This document shows, in pieces, positions 40,926 to 50,193 of a DNA stretch of 64,000 bases. The first letter of the stretch is position 1; the number at the start of each line of letters is the position of its first letter. The stretch spans positions 1 to 64,000 of the forward strand of contig JAIYAP010000054.1 of the NCBI GenBank assembly GCA_027488935.1, read 5' to 3'. Under the pieces are notes generated by a model, which had not been told where the DNA came from, did not search any database, and saw nothing but the letters and a program-made list of their open reading frames with translations. The stretch comes from Saprospiraceae bacterium. Its GTDB lineage: Bacteria > Bacteroidota > Bacteroidia > Chitinophagales > Saprospiraceae. The position numbers and the translations under genes were made by a program.

Positions 40926-43784
40926 CTAAGCCATTTTTTCTTTTAAATATTGCCCGGTAAAACTTTCCTGCACCAGTGTCAAACCCTCCGGCGTACCTTC
41001 ATATACTAGGTTTCCGCCGCGTTTTCCGGCTTCCGGTCCTAGGTCAATCACCCAGTCGGCCGATTTGATTACTTCCAGGTTGTGTTCTACAATAAGCACC
41101 GAATGGCCTTTTTCAACCAGGGCGTTGATGGCTTTGAGCAATTTGGCAATATCATGGAAATGCAAACCCGTGGTCGGCTCATCGAATATGAAGAAAATAT
41201 GGCCATGCGAATTTTCCCGAATCAGGAAAGAGGCCAATTTCACCCGTTGCGCCTCGCCGCCCGATAAAGTGCTGCTGGATTGACCCAATTGCACATAACC
41301 CAATCCTACTTCAAATAAGGGTTGAATCCGCTGAATGATTTCTTTATTGCCGGCAAAAAAAGTGAGCGCCTCTTCAATGCTGAGTTGCAGCACATCGAAA
41401 ATACTTTTGCCCTTGTATTCCACTTCCAGCACTTCACTTTTAAAACGGCGGCCCTTGCATTCCTCACATTCCAGGTGTACATCGGCCAAAAACTGCATTT
41501 CAATAATTTGCTCACCCTCGCCTTTGCAGGTTTCACAACGCCCGCCTTCTACGTTAAAACTGAAGTGTTTGGGCTGAAATCCGCGTATTTTGGACAATTG
41601 TTGGGAAGCAAACAGGTCGCGGATATAATCGTACGCCTTCACATACGTAACCGGATTGGAGCGACTACTCTTGCCGATGGGGCTTTGGTTGATAAATTCT
41701 ACCTGGGTAATTTGTTGCACCGGACCTTCAATACCATCAAATAAGCCTGTGACTTTATTGGTGTTATCCGGCAAATGCTGCATCAGGGCCGGATAAATGA
41801 TATCACGCACCAAAGTGGTTTTACCAGAACCCGACACCCCGCTCACCACACTCAGGCAATGCAGGGGAATGCGGACGTCAATATTTTTCAAATTATGCTG
41901 CCGCGCGCCTTTTACCGTCAAGAACACAGGCGTATTGCGGCGTTGGACGGGCGTTTCAATCGTCATTTTGCCTGTCATGTACTGCGCAGTCAAACTTTCG
42001 GGTGCGGCTTTGGCAATGTCTTTATAATCGCCCGCAAACACCACATATCCACCGTTGATACCTGCTTCCGGACCCATATCTACCAGATAATCAGCGTTTT
42101 CGATGACCGATTCTTCGTGTTCTACCACTACGACTGTATTTCCCAGGTCGCGCAAGGTTTTTAATACATCCACCAAACGACCGGTATCGCGTGGGTGCAG
42201 GCCCACGGAAGGTTCGTCGAGCAGGTACATAGAGGCCGTTAAATTGGAACCGAGGGTACGGGTCAGGTGGATGCGCTGGGTTTCGCCCCCGGAAAGCGTG
42301 TTGGAAATGCGATCGAGGCTGAGGTAGCCCAGGCCCAGATCGGTCATAAACCGCAAGCGATTGTTGATTTCTAATAAAAGGCGCTTTCCAACTTGTTGTT
42401 CGTGCTGGGTCAGTTCCAATTGCTGGAAATACGCCTGCACTTCATCAATGGGAATGCCCGTGAGTTCGGACATGTTTTTACCCCCGATTTTTACACAAAG
42501 GGCTTCCGGGCGCAAACGACCACCATCGCAAGTGGGGCAAACGGTGCGCCCCCGGTAACGTGCCAGCGTTACCCGATTTTGAATTTTATAGGTTTTGCTT
42601 TCTAATTCTTTAAAAAAGGCATCAATTCCGTAAAAATATTCATTGCCTTTCCACAAAAGTTGCTGTTCGGCTTTGCTCAGTGACTCGTACGGCGTGTGTA
42701 CCGGGAAATTGAATTTGTGGGCATTTTGCACCAGCGGTTCCAGCCATTCGCCCCATTTTTCGCCCTTCCACACTGCCACGGCGCCATCATACACGGATTT
42801 AGATTTATCCGGAATTACTTTGTCGCGGTCGATGCCCAAAATACGGCCGTACCCTTCGCATTGTGGACAAGCGCCATACGGATTATTGTAATTGAACAAT
42901 TGTGGCGTGGGTTCCGGGAATTCGATGCCATCCAATTCGAAGCGGTTGTTAAAATCGGTGCGACGCTCCCCGGGCAATTGCACTGAACATTCGCCTTCGC
43001 TTTCGGCCACGGCGGTATACACCGAATCCGCAAGCCGCATCCAGGCGCTGTCATCGTCGTCGTGCTTTACCACAAAGCGGTCGATGAGCACAAAAAGACC
43101 CTTTTCTCTAAAGGTGTAAGCAGGTTCTTTGATATCGAGCGCAGTACCTTCCAGCACATCCTCCATGCGCAGGGTTTCTTCGCCGAGTTGCAGGCGCGAA
43201 TAGCCTTTTTGCAACAAAAGGTTTATTTCTTGTTCGAGCGAGCGCTCCTTGTAGCGTTTGGGGAAAGGGGTAAGAATCAGACCGCGTTTGCCATCGGGCA
43301 AACCTTTGATATAATCGATCACATCCGTTACTTCGTGTTTTTTTACCACATTTCCGCTGATGGGCGAGTAGAATTTGCCGACGCGAGCAAACAACAGGCG
43401 CAGAAACTCATAAATTTCGGTCATACTCCCCACCGTAGAGCGGGTATTGCCGGTGGTAACGCGTTGTTCGATGGCAATGGCCGGACAAATACCCCGAATA
43501 TAGTCCACATCCGGTTTTTTCATACGGCCCAGGAATTGTCGGGCGTAACTGGAAAGGCTTTCTACATACCGGCGTTGCCCTTCTGCATAGAGGGTATCCA
43601 TCGTAATCGAAGACTTTCCGGAGCCGGAAACGCCGGTTACCACGATCAATTTGTTCTTGGGAATCGTTAAATCAACATTCCGCAAATTATTGGTGCGCGC
43701 ACCTTTGATCGTAATGGAATTGCGATCAAAGATTTCGTCTTGTTCGGCAGGAAGGGTCGGCGTATCGTTTTTTACTGGTGTCAT
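40926..43784 (-). CDS. uvrA: Excinuclease ABC subunit A
   Basis: A 952-residue damage-recognition ATPase of nucleotide excision repair. Two ABC modules with Walker A GVSGSGKSS and GVSGSGKTT, two signature motifs (LSGGETQRI, LSGGEAQRV), and zinc-binding cysteines in CPQCEGYG, CPTCDG and CETCKGEGE. Works with UvrB and UvrC. Full-length. A short membrane-protein ORF lies 74 nt upstream on the same strand. Confidence 0.97.
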   Translation of the reverse strand: MTPVKNDTPTLPAEQDEIFDRNSITIKGARTNNLRNVDLTIPKNKLIVVTGVSGSGKSSITMDTLYAEGQRRYVESLSSYARQFLGRMKKPDVDYIRGICPAIAIEQRVTTGNTRSTVGSMTEIYEFLRLLFARVGKFYSPISGNVVKKHEVTDVIDYIKGLPDGKRGLILTPFPKRYKERSLEQEINLLLQKGYSRLQLGEETLRMEDVLEGTALDIKEPAYTFREKGLFVLIDRFVVKHDDDDSAWMRLADSVYTAVAESEGECSVQLPGERRTDFNNRFELDGIEFPEPTPQLFNYNNPYGACPQCEGYGRILGIDRDKVIPDKSKSVYDGAVAVWKGEKWGEWLEPLVQNAHKFNFPVHTPYESLSKAEQQLLWKGNEYFYGIDAFFKELESKTYKIQNRVTLARYRGRTVCPTCDGGRLRPEALCVKIGGKNMSELTGIPIDEVQAYFQQLELTQHEQQVGKRLLLEINNRLRFMTDLGLGYLSLDRISNTLSGGETQRIHLTRTLGSNLTASMYLLDEPSVGLHPRDTGRLVDVLKTLRDLGNTVVVVEHEESVIENADYLVDMGPEAGINGGYVVFAGDYKDIAKAAPESLTAQYMTGKMTIETPVQRRNTPVFLTVKGARQHNLKNIDVRIPLHCLSVVSGVSGSGKTTLVRDIIYPALMQHLPDNTNKVTGLFDGIEGPVQQITQVEFINQSPIGKSSRSNPVTYVKAYDYIRDLFASQQLSKIRGFQPKHFSFNVEGGRCETCKGEGEQIIEMQFLADVHLECEECKGRRFKSEVLEVEYKGKSIFDVLQLSIEEALTFFAGNKEIIQRIQPLFEVGLGYVQLGQSSSTLSGGEAQRVKLASFLIRENSHGHIFFIFDEPTTGLHFHDIAKLLKAINALVEKGHSVLIVEHNLEVIKSADWVIDLGPEAGKRGGNLVYEGTPEGLTLVQESFTGQYLKEKMA

Positions 43785-43858
43785 GGACGAAAAAGGATGT
43801 GCCGCAAAATTGCGGAATTTTGGCGTTTAAAAAAAATTGTTTTAAAAAGAATGTAAAA

Positions 43859-43987
43859 TTAGCCGTTGCAGCCAACTTCCAACAATCCCCAGAAAACAGC
43901 AAGCCAAAGCAAACCTTTGATCAAAAAAAACATAAATCCGGCTACTCCAAAACGGCGAAACCAAGTTTTCCAATCTTTTTTTTCCAT
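43859..43987 (-). CDS. 42-residue single-span membrane protein
   Basis: A short ORF (ATG at 43987, TAA at 43859-43861) encoding MEKKDWKTWFRRFGVAGF followed by a hydrophobic stretch (MFFLIKGLLWLAVFWGLLEVG). Basic N-terminus, one transmembrane helix containing IKGLLW. I have a recollection of similar small proteins (RRFGVAGFxFFLIKGLLW) in Bacteroidota but cannot confirm it. Same strand as uvrA, 74 nt upstream; may share a transcript. Other frames through this stretch look random. 43988-44285 contains no other gene. Confidence 0.6.
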   Translation of the reverse strand: MEKKDWKTWFRRFGVAGFMFFLIKGLLWLAVFWGLLEVGCNG

Positions 43988-44047
43988 GTTCAGATGCGGT
44001 TTTGCCGGGTTCAGCGGTGTAACAGTACAATTTTATGTTTCAAAGGT

Positions 44048-44055
44048 TAATTTTG
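44048..44055 (+). promoter_or_regulatory. Possible -7 element for the cytochrome operon
   Basis: TAATTTTG fits TAnnTTTG but lies 230 nt before the first start codon; weak. Confidence 0.25.
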
Positions 44056-44285
44056 CAAATGGCAAACGCGGCGCATTTTTTTTGCATACAAATGCATCGC
44101 TGCGTGTACATTTATCTTCCGAGCTGGGAAGACGGGCAAATCCTGGTGCTTAAACAATTTATATTCCAATCGGTTGAATACAAAACGATATTTGTCTTGC
44201 AATCTGTTTTCCAAGAAAATCACCTGCCAGGCATCGTTCTGTTCATGTTACAACTTTTTACACCAACATTTTACGTTCATATCAC

Positions 44286-44657
44286 ATGAAAAAAATCGCA
44301 TTTGTACTGCTTGTTTTAGCAATTTTTGCCGCTGTTTTTACCTTTGATGCCTGCTACTACGACAATGAGGAAGTATTGTACGGGGCTACGGGCACCTGCG
44401 ACACGGTCGGAGTTAAATACAGCACCTACGTTTCCAAATTGGTATCGGATAATTGCCTGAGCTGCCACATTGCGGGCGGAACCCAGGAAACCAGCCCTTT
44501 TGATGGCTACACCAATTTAACGGTGTATGTATCAAGTGGTAAATTTTTGGAACGCATCAACGATATCGGCAGCCCAATGCCGCCTTCCGGACTGCTGCCG
44601 TCTTGCGACCGCCAAAAAATTGAGGCCTGGATCAAAGCGGGTGCTGCCAATAACTAA
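44286..44657 (+). CDS. c-type cytochrome-like lipoprotein
   Basis: A 123-residue protein with a lipoprotein-type signal (FTFDAC, Cys about 23), one heme-binding site CLSCH and a distal methionine candidate in GSPMPPSG, followed by EAWIKAGA, the typical end of class I cytochrome c domains. Expected in the periplasm, anchored by lipid. First of three co-directional genes (OB-fold protein, DUF5777 barrel). Confidence 0.87.
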   Translation: MKKIAFVLLVLAIFAAVFTFDACYYDNEEVLYGATGTCDTVGVKYSTYVSKLVSDNCLSCHIAGGTQETSPFDGYTNLTVYVSSGKFLERINDIGSPMPPSGLLPSCDRQKIEAWIKAGAANN

Positions 44658-44681
44658 TTCACTGATTCACAAGAAAACACC

Positions 44682-45089
44682 ATGAAAAAAATTCTGATCG
44701 CCCTAGCTGTCCTGCTCGTTGTTGGCGCTTCAACTGGCTATTACCTGTGGAACAAACCCCACGAAAACATGGAGCGCGCGAAAGCAGATGTGACCCTGCA
44801 GGCCGCCCAATTATTTGCCGAATACAATACCGATCAAGCCGCTGCAGATGCCAAATATTTGGATAAAACAGTGGCCGTACAAGGTGTTGTCAAAGAAGTT
44901 AACAAGGACGAGGGTAGTGTGAAAATCCTGCTCGAAACGGGCAGCGACTTCAATGTGCTGTGTACCCTCGATGAATTGAGCCAACATGCACGGACCGATT
45001 TCCCGATTGGCGAAAAAGTCACCTTTAAAGGCAAATGCACCGGCTTCAACCTGGATGTACAGCTGGAGCGCTGCGTTGAAGTAAAATAA
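44682..45089 (+). CDS. OB-fold (tRNA_anti-like) membrane-anchored protein
   Basis: A 135-residue protein with an N-terminal transmembrane/signal segment (MKKILIALAVLLVVGASTGYY) and an OB-fold domain (about 40-135): TLQAAQLFAEYN, KYLDKTVAVQGVVKEV, GEKVTFKGKCTGFNLDVQLERC. The tRNA_anti-like family occurs as periplasmic proteins in Bacteroidota and is not expected to bind tRNA here. 24 nt after the cytochrome gene. Confidence 0.82.
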   Translation: MKKILIALAVLLVVGASTGYYLWNKPHENMERAKADVTLQAAQLFAEYNTDQAAADAKYLDKTVAVQGVVKEVNKDEGSVKILLETGSDFNVLCTLDELSQHARTDFPIGEKVTFKGKCTGFNLDVQLERCVEVK

Positions 45090-45129
45090 ACAACAATAAC
45101 ACACGAATCACAGTGTAAATCAATTACCT

Positions 45130-46056
45130 ATGAAGTTTTTGTACCTTTTTCTTGCACTTTTGGCGTTGCCATACACGCAACTGTGCGCGCAAAATGAGCC
45201 CGATTTGCTTTCGCTGCTCGGCAAAGATGAAACCACTGACTATGCAACAGCCAGTTTCAAAACAACCCGCGTGATCAACGGGCATTCCATTGAAAACACG
45301 GCGGCCGGCGTATTGGATATCAAAATTTCGCACCGTTTTAGTCCGGTACGCAATGGTATTTATGATATGTTTGGTTTGGATGGGGCCACCATTCGCATCG
45401 GGGCCGACTATGGTATCACCAACCGCTTGATGATTGGTTTTGGCCGTAACAGCTTGGAAAAAATGCTGGATGGTTTTATCAAATACAAAATTTTGCGCCA
45501 GTGTACAGGCCAAAAAAATATTCCGGTTACGCTGATTTATGTAGTTGATGCACAAATGCGTACGCAGAAATTTGCGGATGATACCCGCCAAAACTATTTC
45601 AGTTCGCGCCTTTATTACTCTCACCAGATCCTGATTGGCCGCAAATTCAGCGAAGGCTTTTCGCTGCAATTAATGCCAACGCTTATCCACCGAAATATAG
45701 TTGAGACGAAAGCAGATAAAAATGATATATTTGCGATCGGTGCTGCGGGTCGACTAAAATTGACCAAACGCCTGGCTTTAACCGCCGAATATTACTACGT
45801 ACCTACCGGCCAAATCGTATCACAACCTTATGCCAATTCTTTGAGCCTGGGTTTTGATATCGAAACAGGAGGGCACGTTTTCCAGTTCCACTTTAGCAAT
45901 TCACGGGATATGACTTACAAGGGTTTTATCACCGAAACCAGCGAAGATTGGTTCTTTAAAAATTCAACGACCGGCAAATTGATGGGTGGTATGCGTTTCG
46001 GATTCAATATTTCCCGCGTATTTACCCTTCGAAAGCCGCGTATTCCTGCTGAATAA
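45130..46056 (+). CDS. DUF5777-type beta-barrel protein
   Basis: A 308-residue secreted protein (signal peptide ending QLCAQ) with repeated amphipathic strands: VLDIKISHRFSPV, ATIRIGADYGITNRLMIGFG, FSLQLMPTLIHR, RLALTAEYYYVPTGQ, HVFQFHFSNSRDMTYKGF. Matches the DUF5777 group, often encoded with a cytochrome c and an OB-fold protein as here. Probably an outer-membrane barrel. It ends 10 nt from the convergent aroB. Confidence 0.82.
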   Translation: MKFLYLFLALLALPYTQLCAQNEPDLLSLLGKDETTDYATASFKTTRVINGHSIENTAAGVLDIKISHRFSPVRNGIYDMFGLDGATIRIGADYGITNRLMIGFGRNSLEKMLDGFIKYKILRQCTGQKNIPVTLIYVVDAQMRTQKFADDTRQNYFSSRLYYSHQILIGRKFSEGFSLQLMPTLIHRNIVETKADKNDIFAIGAAGRLKLTKRLALTAEYYYVPTGQIVSQPYANSLSLGFDIETGGHVFQFHFSNSRDMTYKGFITETSEDWFFKNSTTGKLMGGMRFGFNISRVFTLRKPRIPAE

Positions 46057-46066
46057 TCCCGTATTT

Positions 46067-47137
46067 TTATAATCCCGCCTTTATGGTATCATTGTATACC
46101 GTCAAACTACGTTCCAACTCCACGAACGCTGGTTCCAGCCAATGGAGCCTACATGGTTCAGCATCCGGTAAAGCGATCCTTACTTTGCCGGATGTATTTT
46201 TTTTATCCTGTTGCATCAATTCCCATAATGCAGGAAATGCCTCAGCTGTAATGGCGCGATAGGGGAAAAAACGGCGCAATAATTTGGCCAATGCCGTACG
46301 CGGCAGGCGGGTAGAAGCCGGGGCTAATTCCGCTTCGCAAAACATCCCAATCGCAATGGCTTCCCCATGCGTCAATGGCGTATCCGTTGTTAAAAAATAA
46401 CTTTCGATGGCATGCCCAATGGTATGTCCAAAATTGAGCACCGCCCGCAGGTCCTTTTCAAACGGGTCTAATTCCACCACTTTTACTTTTACCGCAATCG
46501 ACGCTTTGAGCAAACCAGGCCAATGCACTGCGCGCAAATCGGTCAACGGCTGCAACTGATCCCATAATGCCGCATCCCCAATGATCGCATGTTTGATTAC
46601 CTCCGCAAAACCGCTGCGTAACTCGCGCTCCGACAAGGTGTTAAAAAATATCGGATCGGCGAAAACCGCAACCGGGTCGCCAAACAACCCGATTGCGTTT
46701 TTGATACCGTTAAAATCAATGCCCAACTTTCCACCGACCGATGCATCGGTCATAGACAATAAAGTGGTAGGTATTTGTACGAAATCGACCCCACGCTTGT
46801 ACGTGGCCGCGCAAAATCCGCCCATATCGCCCACTACCCCACCGCCCAGGTTGATTACCAACGCTTTCCGATCCAGGCCCGCCGCCAACATGTCCTGCCA
46901 AATATGCGCACAGGTATGCATGTTTTTAAAATGTTCGCCTGCCGGAATGGTTGAACCCGGTACATCTGGAGACAATCCGGTTTCTTGCAAAAAAACAGGC
47001 AAACAATGCTTGCGGGTCTCCGCGTCGGCAATCAAAAACACCTGGGTGTATCCTGTCGACTCAAACCAGGCTGGAAATGTTTGGGCAAGTGGCCCCACCC
47101 AGATGGGATAATTCGGTAGTTGAAAAGTTGGTTTCAT
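46067..47137 (-). CDS. aroB: 3-dehydroquinate synthase
   Basis: A 356-residue enzyme of the shikimate pathway. NAD-binding GGGVVGDMGGFCAA, IPTTLLSMTDASVGGK, and metal ligands in EVIKHAII, NFGHTIGHAIE and THGEAIAIGM. The frame is open upstream to 47167 inside the protease gene, but the ATG at 47137, 7 nt after the protease stop, begins the domain (MKPTFQLPNYPIWVGP). Confidence 0.95.
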   Translation of the reverse strand: MKPTFQLPNYPIWVGPLAQTFPAWFESTGYTQVFLIADAETRKHCLPVFLQETGLSPDVPGSTIPAGEHFKNMHTCAHIWQDMLAAGLDRKALVINLGGGVVGDMGGFCAATYKRGVDFVQIPTTLLSMTDASVGGKLGIDFNGIKNAIGLFGDPVAVFADPIFFNTLSERELRSGFAEVIKHAIIGDAALWDQLQPLTDLRAVHWPGLLKASIAVKVKVVELDPFEKDLRAVLNFGHTIGHAIESYFLTTDTPLTHGEAIAIGMFCEAELAPASTRLPRTALAKLLRRFFPYRAITAEAFPALWELMQQDKKNTSGKVRIALPDAEPCRLHWLEPAFVELERSLTVYNDTIKAGL

Positions 47138-47144
47138 ACTGCAA

Positions 47145-49904
47145 TTATGGTTTGCCTTTTTTGTCAAAATAACCTGCTTTCACGGCAATGATTTTGCTGT
47201 AATCGAGGTATTTTTTCATGGCAGCATTCACCTGGGTGGTGCTGAGGTTCTGTACGTTGTCTTCAATTTTCTTGTCGAAAGAGAAATCGCGGCCATAAAA
47301 CAGGTAACTGCTCAAGGTGCTGGCCAAGGTTGCATCGGAAGTGCGGTTCACTTTGCGTGATTTTAACCAGCCTGATTTTGCAGCCTCTAATTCTTCGGCG
47401 GTAAAGCCTTCTTTGCTTACCCGCTCAATTTCTTCTTTAAACGCGGTTTCCAATTTTGCCAGGTTATCGGGATTGTAGATCATATAGGCCGAAAAATCAG
47501 CGTCTTTGTCTAACGGACTGGCGCTAAAACTGCCCCGAACCGTGTAACTCAACCCTTCTTTCTGACGAATGCGCACGGCTAAACGGCTATTCAAAAAGCC
47601 GCCACCCAACATGTACCCACCAATAGTCACTGCCGGATATTCGGGATCGTCGTTGCGCATCGCAAAACCGTAACCCGCCACATACACGGCGTTGGATTTA
47701 TCGGGCGTGTTGATCATTTCCGTTTTAGGGGTTACGGGGGTATAATCTTCGATCAGGCGCTCATATTTTGCCGGACTTTTCCAGCCGCCAAACGCATCTG
47801 CGAGGGATTTTTCAATTACTTTTTGGTCAAAATCACCTACCACCGCGCCTGTAGAGGCCGCGTTACCGCCATAAAATTTCTTGTAAAAATCTTTCACGTC
47901 TTCCAAAGTCAGCGCTTTTACCATGGCAATTTGCTCTTCAATGGTTGGGATATAGCGGATGTCATCTTTAGTATAAGTAGGATTGCTCACGCGGTCATAC
48001 AGGTTGCGTGCCAGCGACTCTGGATCTGATTTTTGTTCATCCAAACTGGCAAGTTCCTCTGTTTTCAATTTCTCAAACTCTGCGGCTGGAAATGTTGGTT
48101 TGCGCAACATATCGCCCGCCAATTTGATCACTTCTGGCAAATGCTGGCGTTCTGTCTCCACCGTTACAAATAAATTCTGCTCCACACCATATATAAACAC
48201 GCGTGCTTTCAATTTGTCCAGCGCCTCTTTAATTTGCTGACGGTCTTTGCCTTCCATGCCTTTATCCATCATTTGGGCAACATAGGTAGAAGCCATGGAT
48301 TTTCCTTTCAGCGCATCGGGGGTGCCCATGCGGAAGGTAAAGGTTGCATTGACTGCATCGCCCCGGTTTTCTTTGGATAAGAGGGCATATTGCATGCCAT
48401 TGGCCAATTTGCCGCGTGTCGTCCGTTTTTCAATTACTTCTGGCGTTGGGTCAAAATCTTCCCCTTGTGCAATCGGCGCGCGGCCTTTGTAATCTTTCAA
48501 AATTTCGGATGCATTGGGTGCTGCTGGAATATCAGCACGATCTGCATTTTTATCCGGGATAAAATAGCCCAGGGTACGGTTGGATGGTTTGAAATACTTG
48601 TTGGCCACGGTCAATACGTCTTCCGGGGTCACTTTTTCAATGCGGTCGCGGTACAGGAATACCAAACGCCAATCACCTACTCCTATATAATTGCTCAAAG
48701 ACAAACCAACCCGGTCGCTCTGCTTGAAGAACATTTCCTGGTTTTTCAGGATCCGCGCTTTTGCCTTTTCCACTTCATCGGCGGTTGGGGGTGCCTTTTT
48801 AAGGCCGTCTAATATATCCAATAGGATCATGCGTGCACTATCGAGCGAGCCACCTTCATTAACTTGTGCCAGGAAATAGGTCCAACCTGCTTCTGCGTTG
48901 CCATTGGCAGCACCGCCTACTGAAACGGCTTTTTTAGTTTCTACCAGGGCTTTGTACAAACGGCCAGAAGGCTCGTCGGTCAGCATATTGGCCAACACCG
49001 ACAAAGCAGGGTAATCAGGATGTGCGCCCGGTGCCCCACGGAAAAAAGTAGCAAATACCTGCACATCACCGGCGCGGCGCAAGGTTACGGTACGCTCGCC
49101 ATCCTGAATCGGTTCTTCGGTGTAAGTTGGCACCAATTTGCGCTCCGGACGCGGAATTTTGCCAAAATATTCTTGCACCAGATCCAGCGTTTTTTGCGGA
49201 TCTAATTTTCCGGCAACCAACAGCACGGCATTATCGGGCTGATAATATTTATGGTAATAAGCCTGCAAACGCTCAATCGGCGCTTTTTCAATATCCGATT
49301 TTTCACCAATGGTTGTGTGGCCGTAATTATGAAAGTTGTACACCGAAGCCAAAATCCGCTTGAATAACACACCACCTGGATTGTTTTCGCCTGATTCGTA
49401 TTCGCTGCGCACCACCGAAAACTCACTTTCGAGGTCTTTCCGTGCAATGTAAGAATTAATCATCCGGTCACTTTCCAGATCTAAAGCCCACCGCAAGTTG
49501 TCTTCTGTTGCATCGAACGTTTCGAAGTAGTTGGTACGATCAAAAGAAGTAGTACCGTTCGGGCGCGCGCCATGCGAAGAAAGTTCGGATGGAATATTCG
49601 GGTGCTTGGGCGTGCCTTTAAAAACCAAGTGTTCCAGCAAGTGCGCCATGCCCGTTTCGCCGTAATCTTCGTGGCGAGAGCCTACTTTGTACGTGATATT
49701 TACGGTAATAATCGGTTTCGACTGGTCCGGAAACAGCAATAAGTGTAGGCCATTATCGAAACTGTATTCCGTGATGCCTTCCACTTCGGTGATTTTCTGA
49801 ACACCCGTGGGCAAACGCAGGGCCGCATTTTGCGCCGAAACCGGAGCTAGCCAGGCGAACTGGGCAAAAACCAATAAAAGCAACGTTAAGCGTGGATTTT
49901 TCAT
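47145..49904 (-). CDS. M16-family zinc peptidase, two-module, exported
   Basis: A 919-residue pitrilysin-type protease with a signal peptide (1-25, ending PVSAQ). The first module carries the inverted zinc motif HLLEH (in MAHLLEHLVFKGT) and the distal Glu region; the second module (about 480-919) lacks the motif and is the usual inactive half. Expected in the periplasm, degrading peptides. Upstream of and probably co-transcribed with aroB. Confidence 0.94.
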   Translation of the reverse strand: MKNPRLTLLLLVFAQFAWLAPVSAQNAALRLPTGVQKITEVEGITEYSFDNGLHLLLFPDQSKPIITVNITYKVGSRHEDYGETGMAHLLEHLVFKGTPKHPNIPSELSSHGARPNGTTSFDRTNYFETFDATEDNLRWALDLESDRMINSYIARKDLESEFSVVRSEYESGENNPGGVLFKRILASVYNFHNYGHTTIGEKSDIEKAPIERLQAYYHKYYQPDNAVLLVAGKLDPQKTLDLVQEYFGKIPRPERKLVPTYTEEPIQDGERTVTLRRAGDVQVFATFFRGAPGAHPDYPALSVLANMLTDEPSGRLYKALVETKKAVSVGGAANGNAEAGWTYFLAQVNEGGSLDSARMILLDILDGLKKAPPTADEVEKAKARILKNQEMFFKQSDRVGLSLSNYIGVGDWRLVFLYRDRIEKVTPEDVLTVANKYFKPSNRTLGYFIPDKNADRADIPAAPNASEILKDYKGRAPIAQGEDFDPTPEVIEKRTTRGKLANGMQYALLSKENRGDAVNATFTFRMGTPDALKGKSMASTYVAQMMDKGMEGKDRQQIKEALDKLKARVFIYGVEQNLFVTVETERQHLPEVIKLAGDMLRKPTFPAAEFEKLKTEELASLDEQKSDPESLARNLYDRVSNPTYTKDDIRYIPTIEEQIAMVKALTLEDVKDFYKKFYGGNAASTGAVVGDFDQKVIEKSLADAFGGWKSPAKYERLIEDYTPVTPKTEMINTPDKSNAVYVAGYGFAMRNDDPEYPAVTIGGYMLGGGFLNSRLAVRIRQKEGLSYTVRGSFSASPLDKDADFSAYMIYNPDNLAKLETAFKEEIERVSKEGFTAEELEAAKSGWLKSRKVNRTSDATLASTLSSYLFYGRDFSFDKKIEDNVQNLSTTQVNAAMKKYLDYSKIIAVKAGYFDKKGKP

Positions 49905-50034
49905 AATATTTAGTTTTGGTTTACAAATTCTTGTTCGTCCGGCGATGTTAGGGCTTTTCAGGAAAAATTTAACTTAAAATATACAATTCATCCTGTTTTG
50001 GACAAAAAGAGCAAAAAACTTGAGAGATTTAAAT

Positions 50035-50120
50035 GGTTCCGCGGAGAAGCTCAGAGGGACGGAGTTGCATAGAGTTTTTTCTCCGTGTAACTCCGTCCCT
50101 CTGAGCTTCTCCGCGGAACC
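50035..50120. repeat. 32-bp perfect inverted repeat
   Basis: Arms 50035-50066 and 50089-50120 are fully complementary over 32 bp with a 22-nt loop, followed on the plus strand by CC and seven T (50123-50129). It lies in the divergent gap between the M16 protease and the E1 dehydrogenase, within the leader of the latter. Possible roles: intrinsic terminator or attenuator, or a small non-autonomous mobile element. Confidence 0.85.
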
Positions 50121-50193
50121 CCTTTTTTTAAGAAATCTCAATTCTAAATCCGAACTTTGCCCCCAAATCAAATTCAACACACCACCACAGCGC

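Noticed and set aside
43778-44153. Plus-strand ORFs of 90-95 residues upstream of the cytochrome gene
   Set aside because: They run antisense to the small membrane protein and contain no recognisable motif.
50020-50193. 58-residue N-terminal extension of the E1 dehydrogenase
   Set aside because: It translates the 32-bp inverted repeat and leader; conserved E1 sequence starts at 50194.
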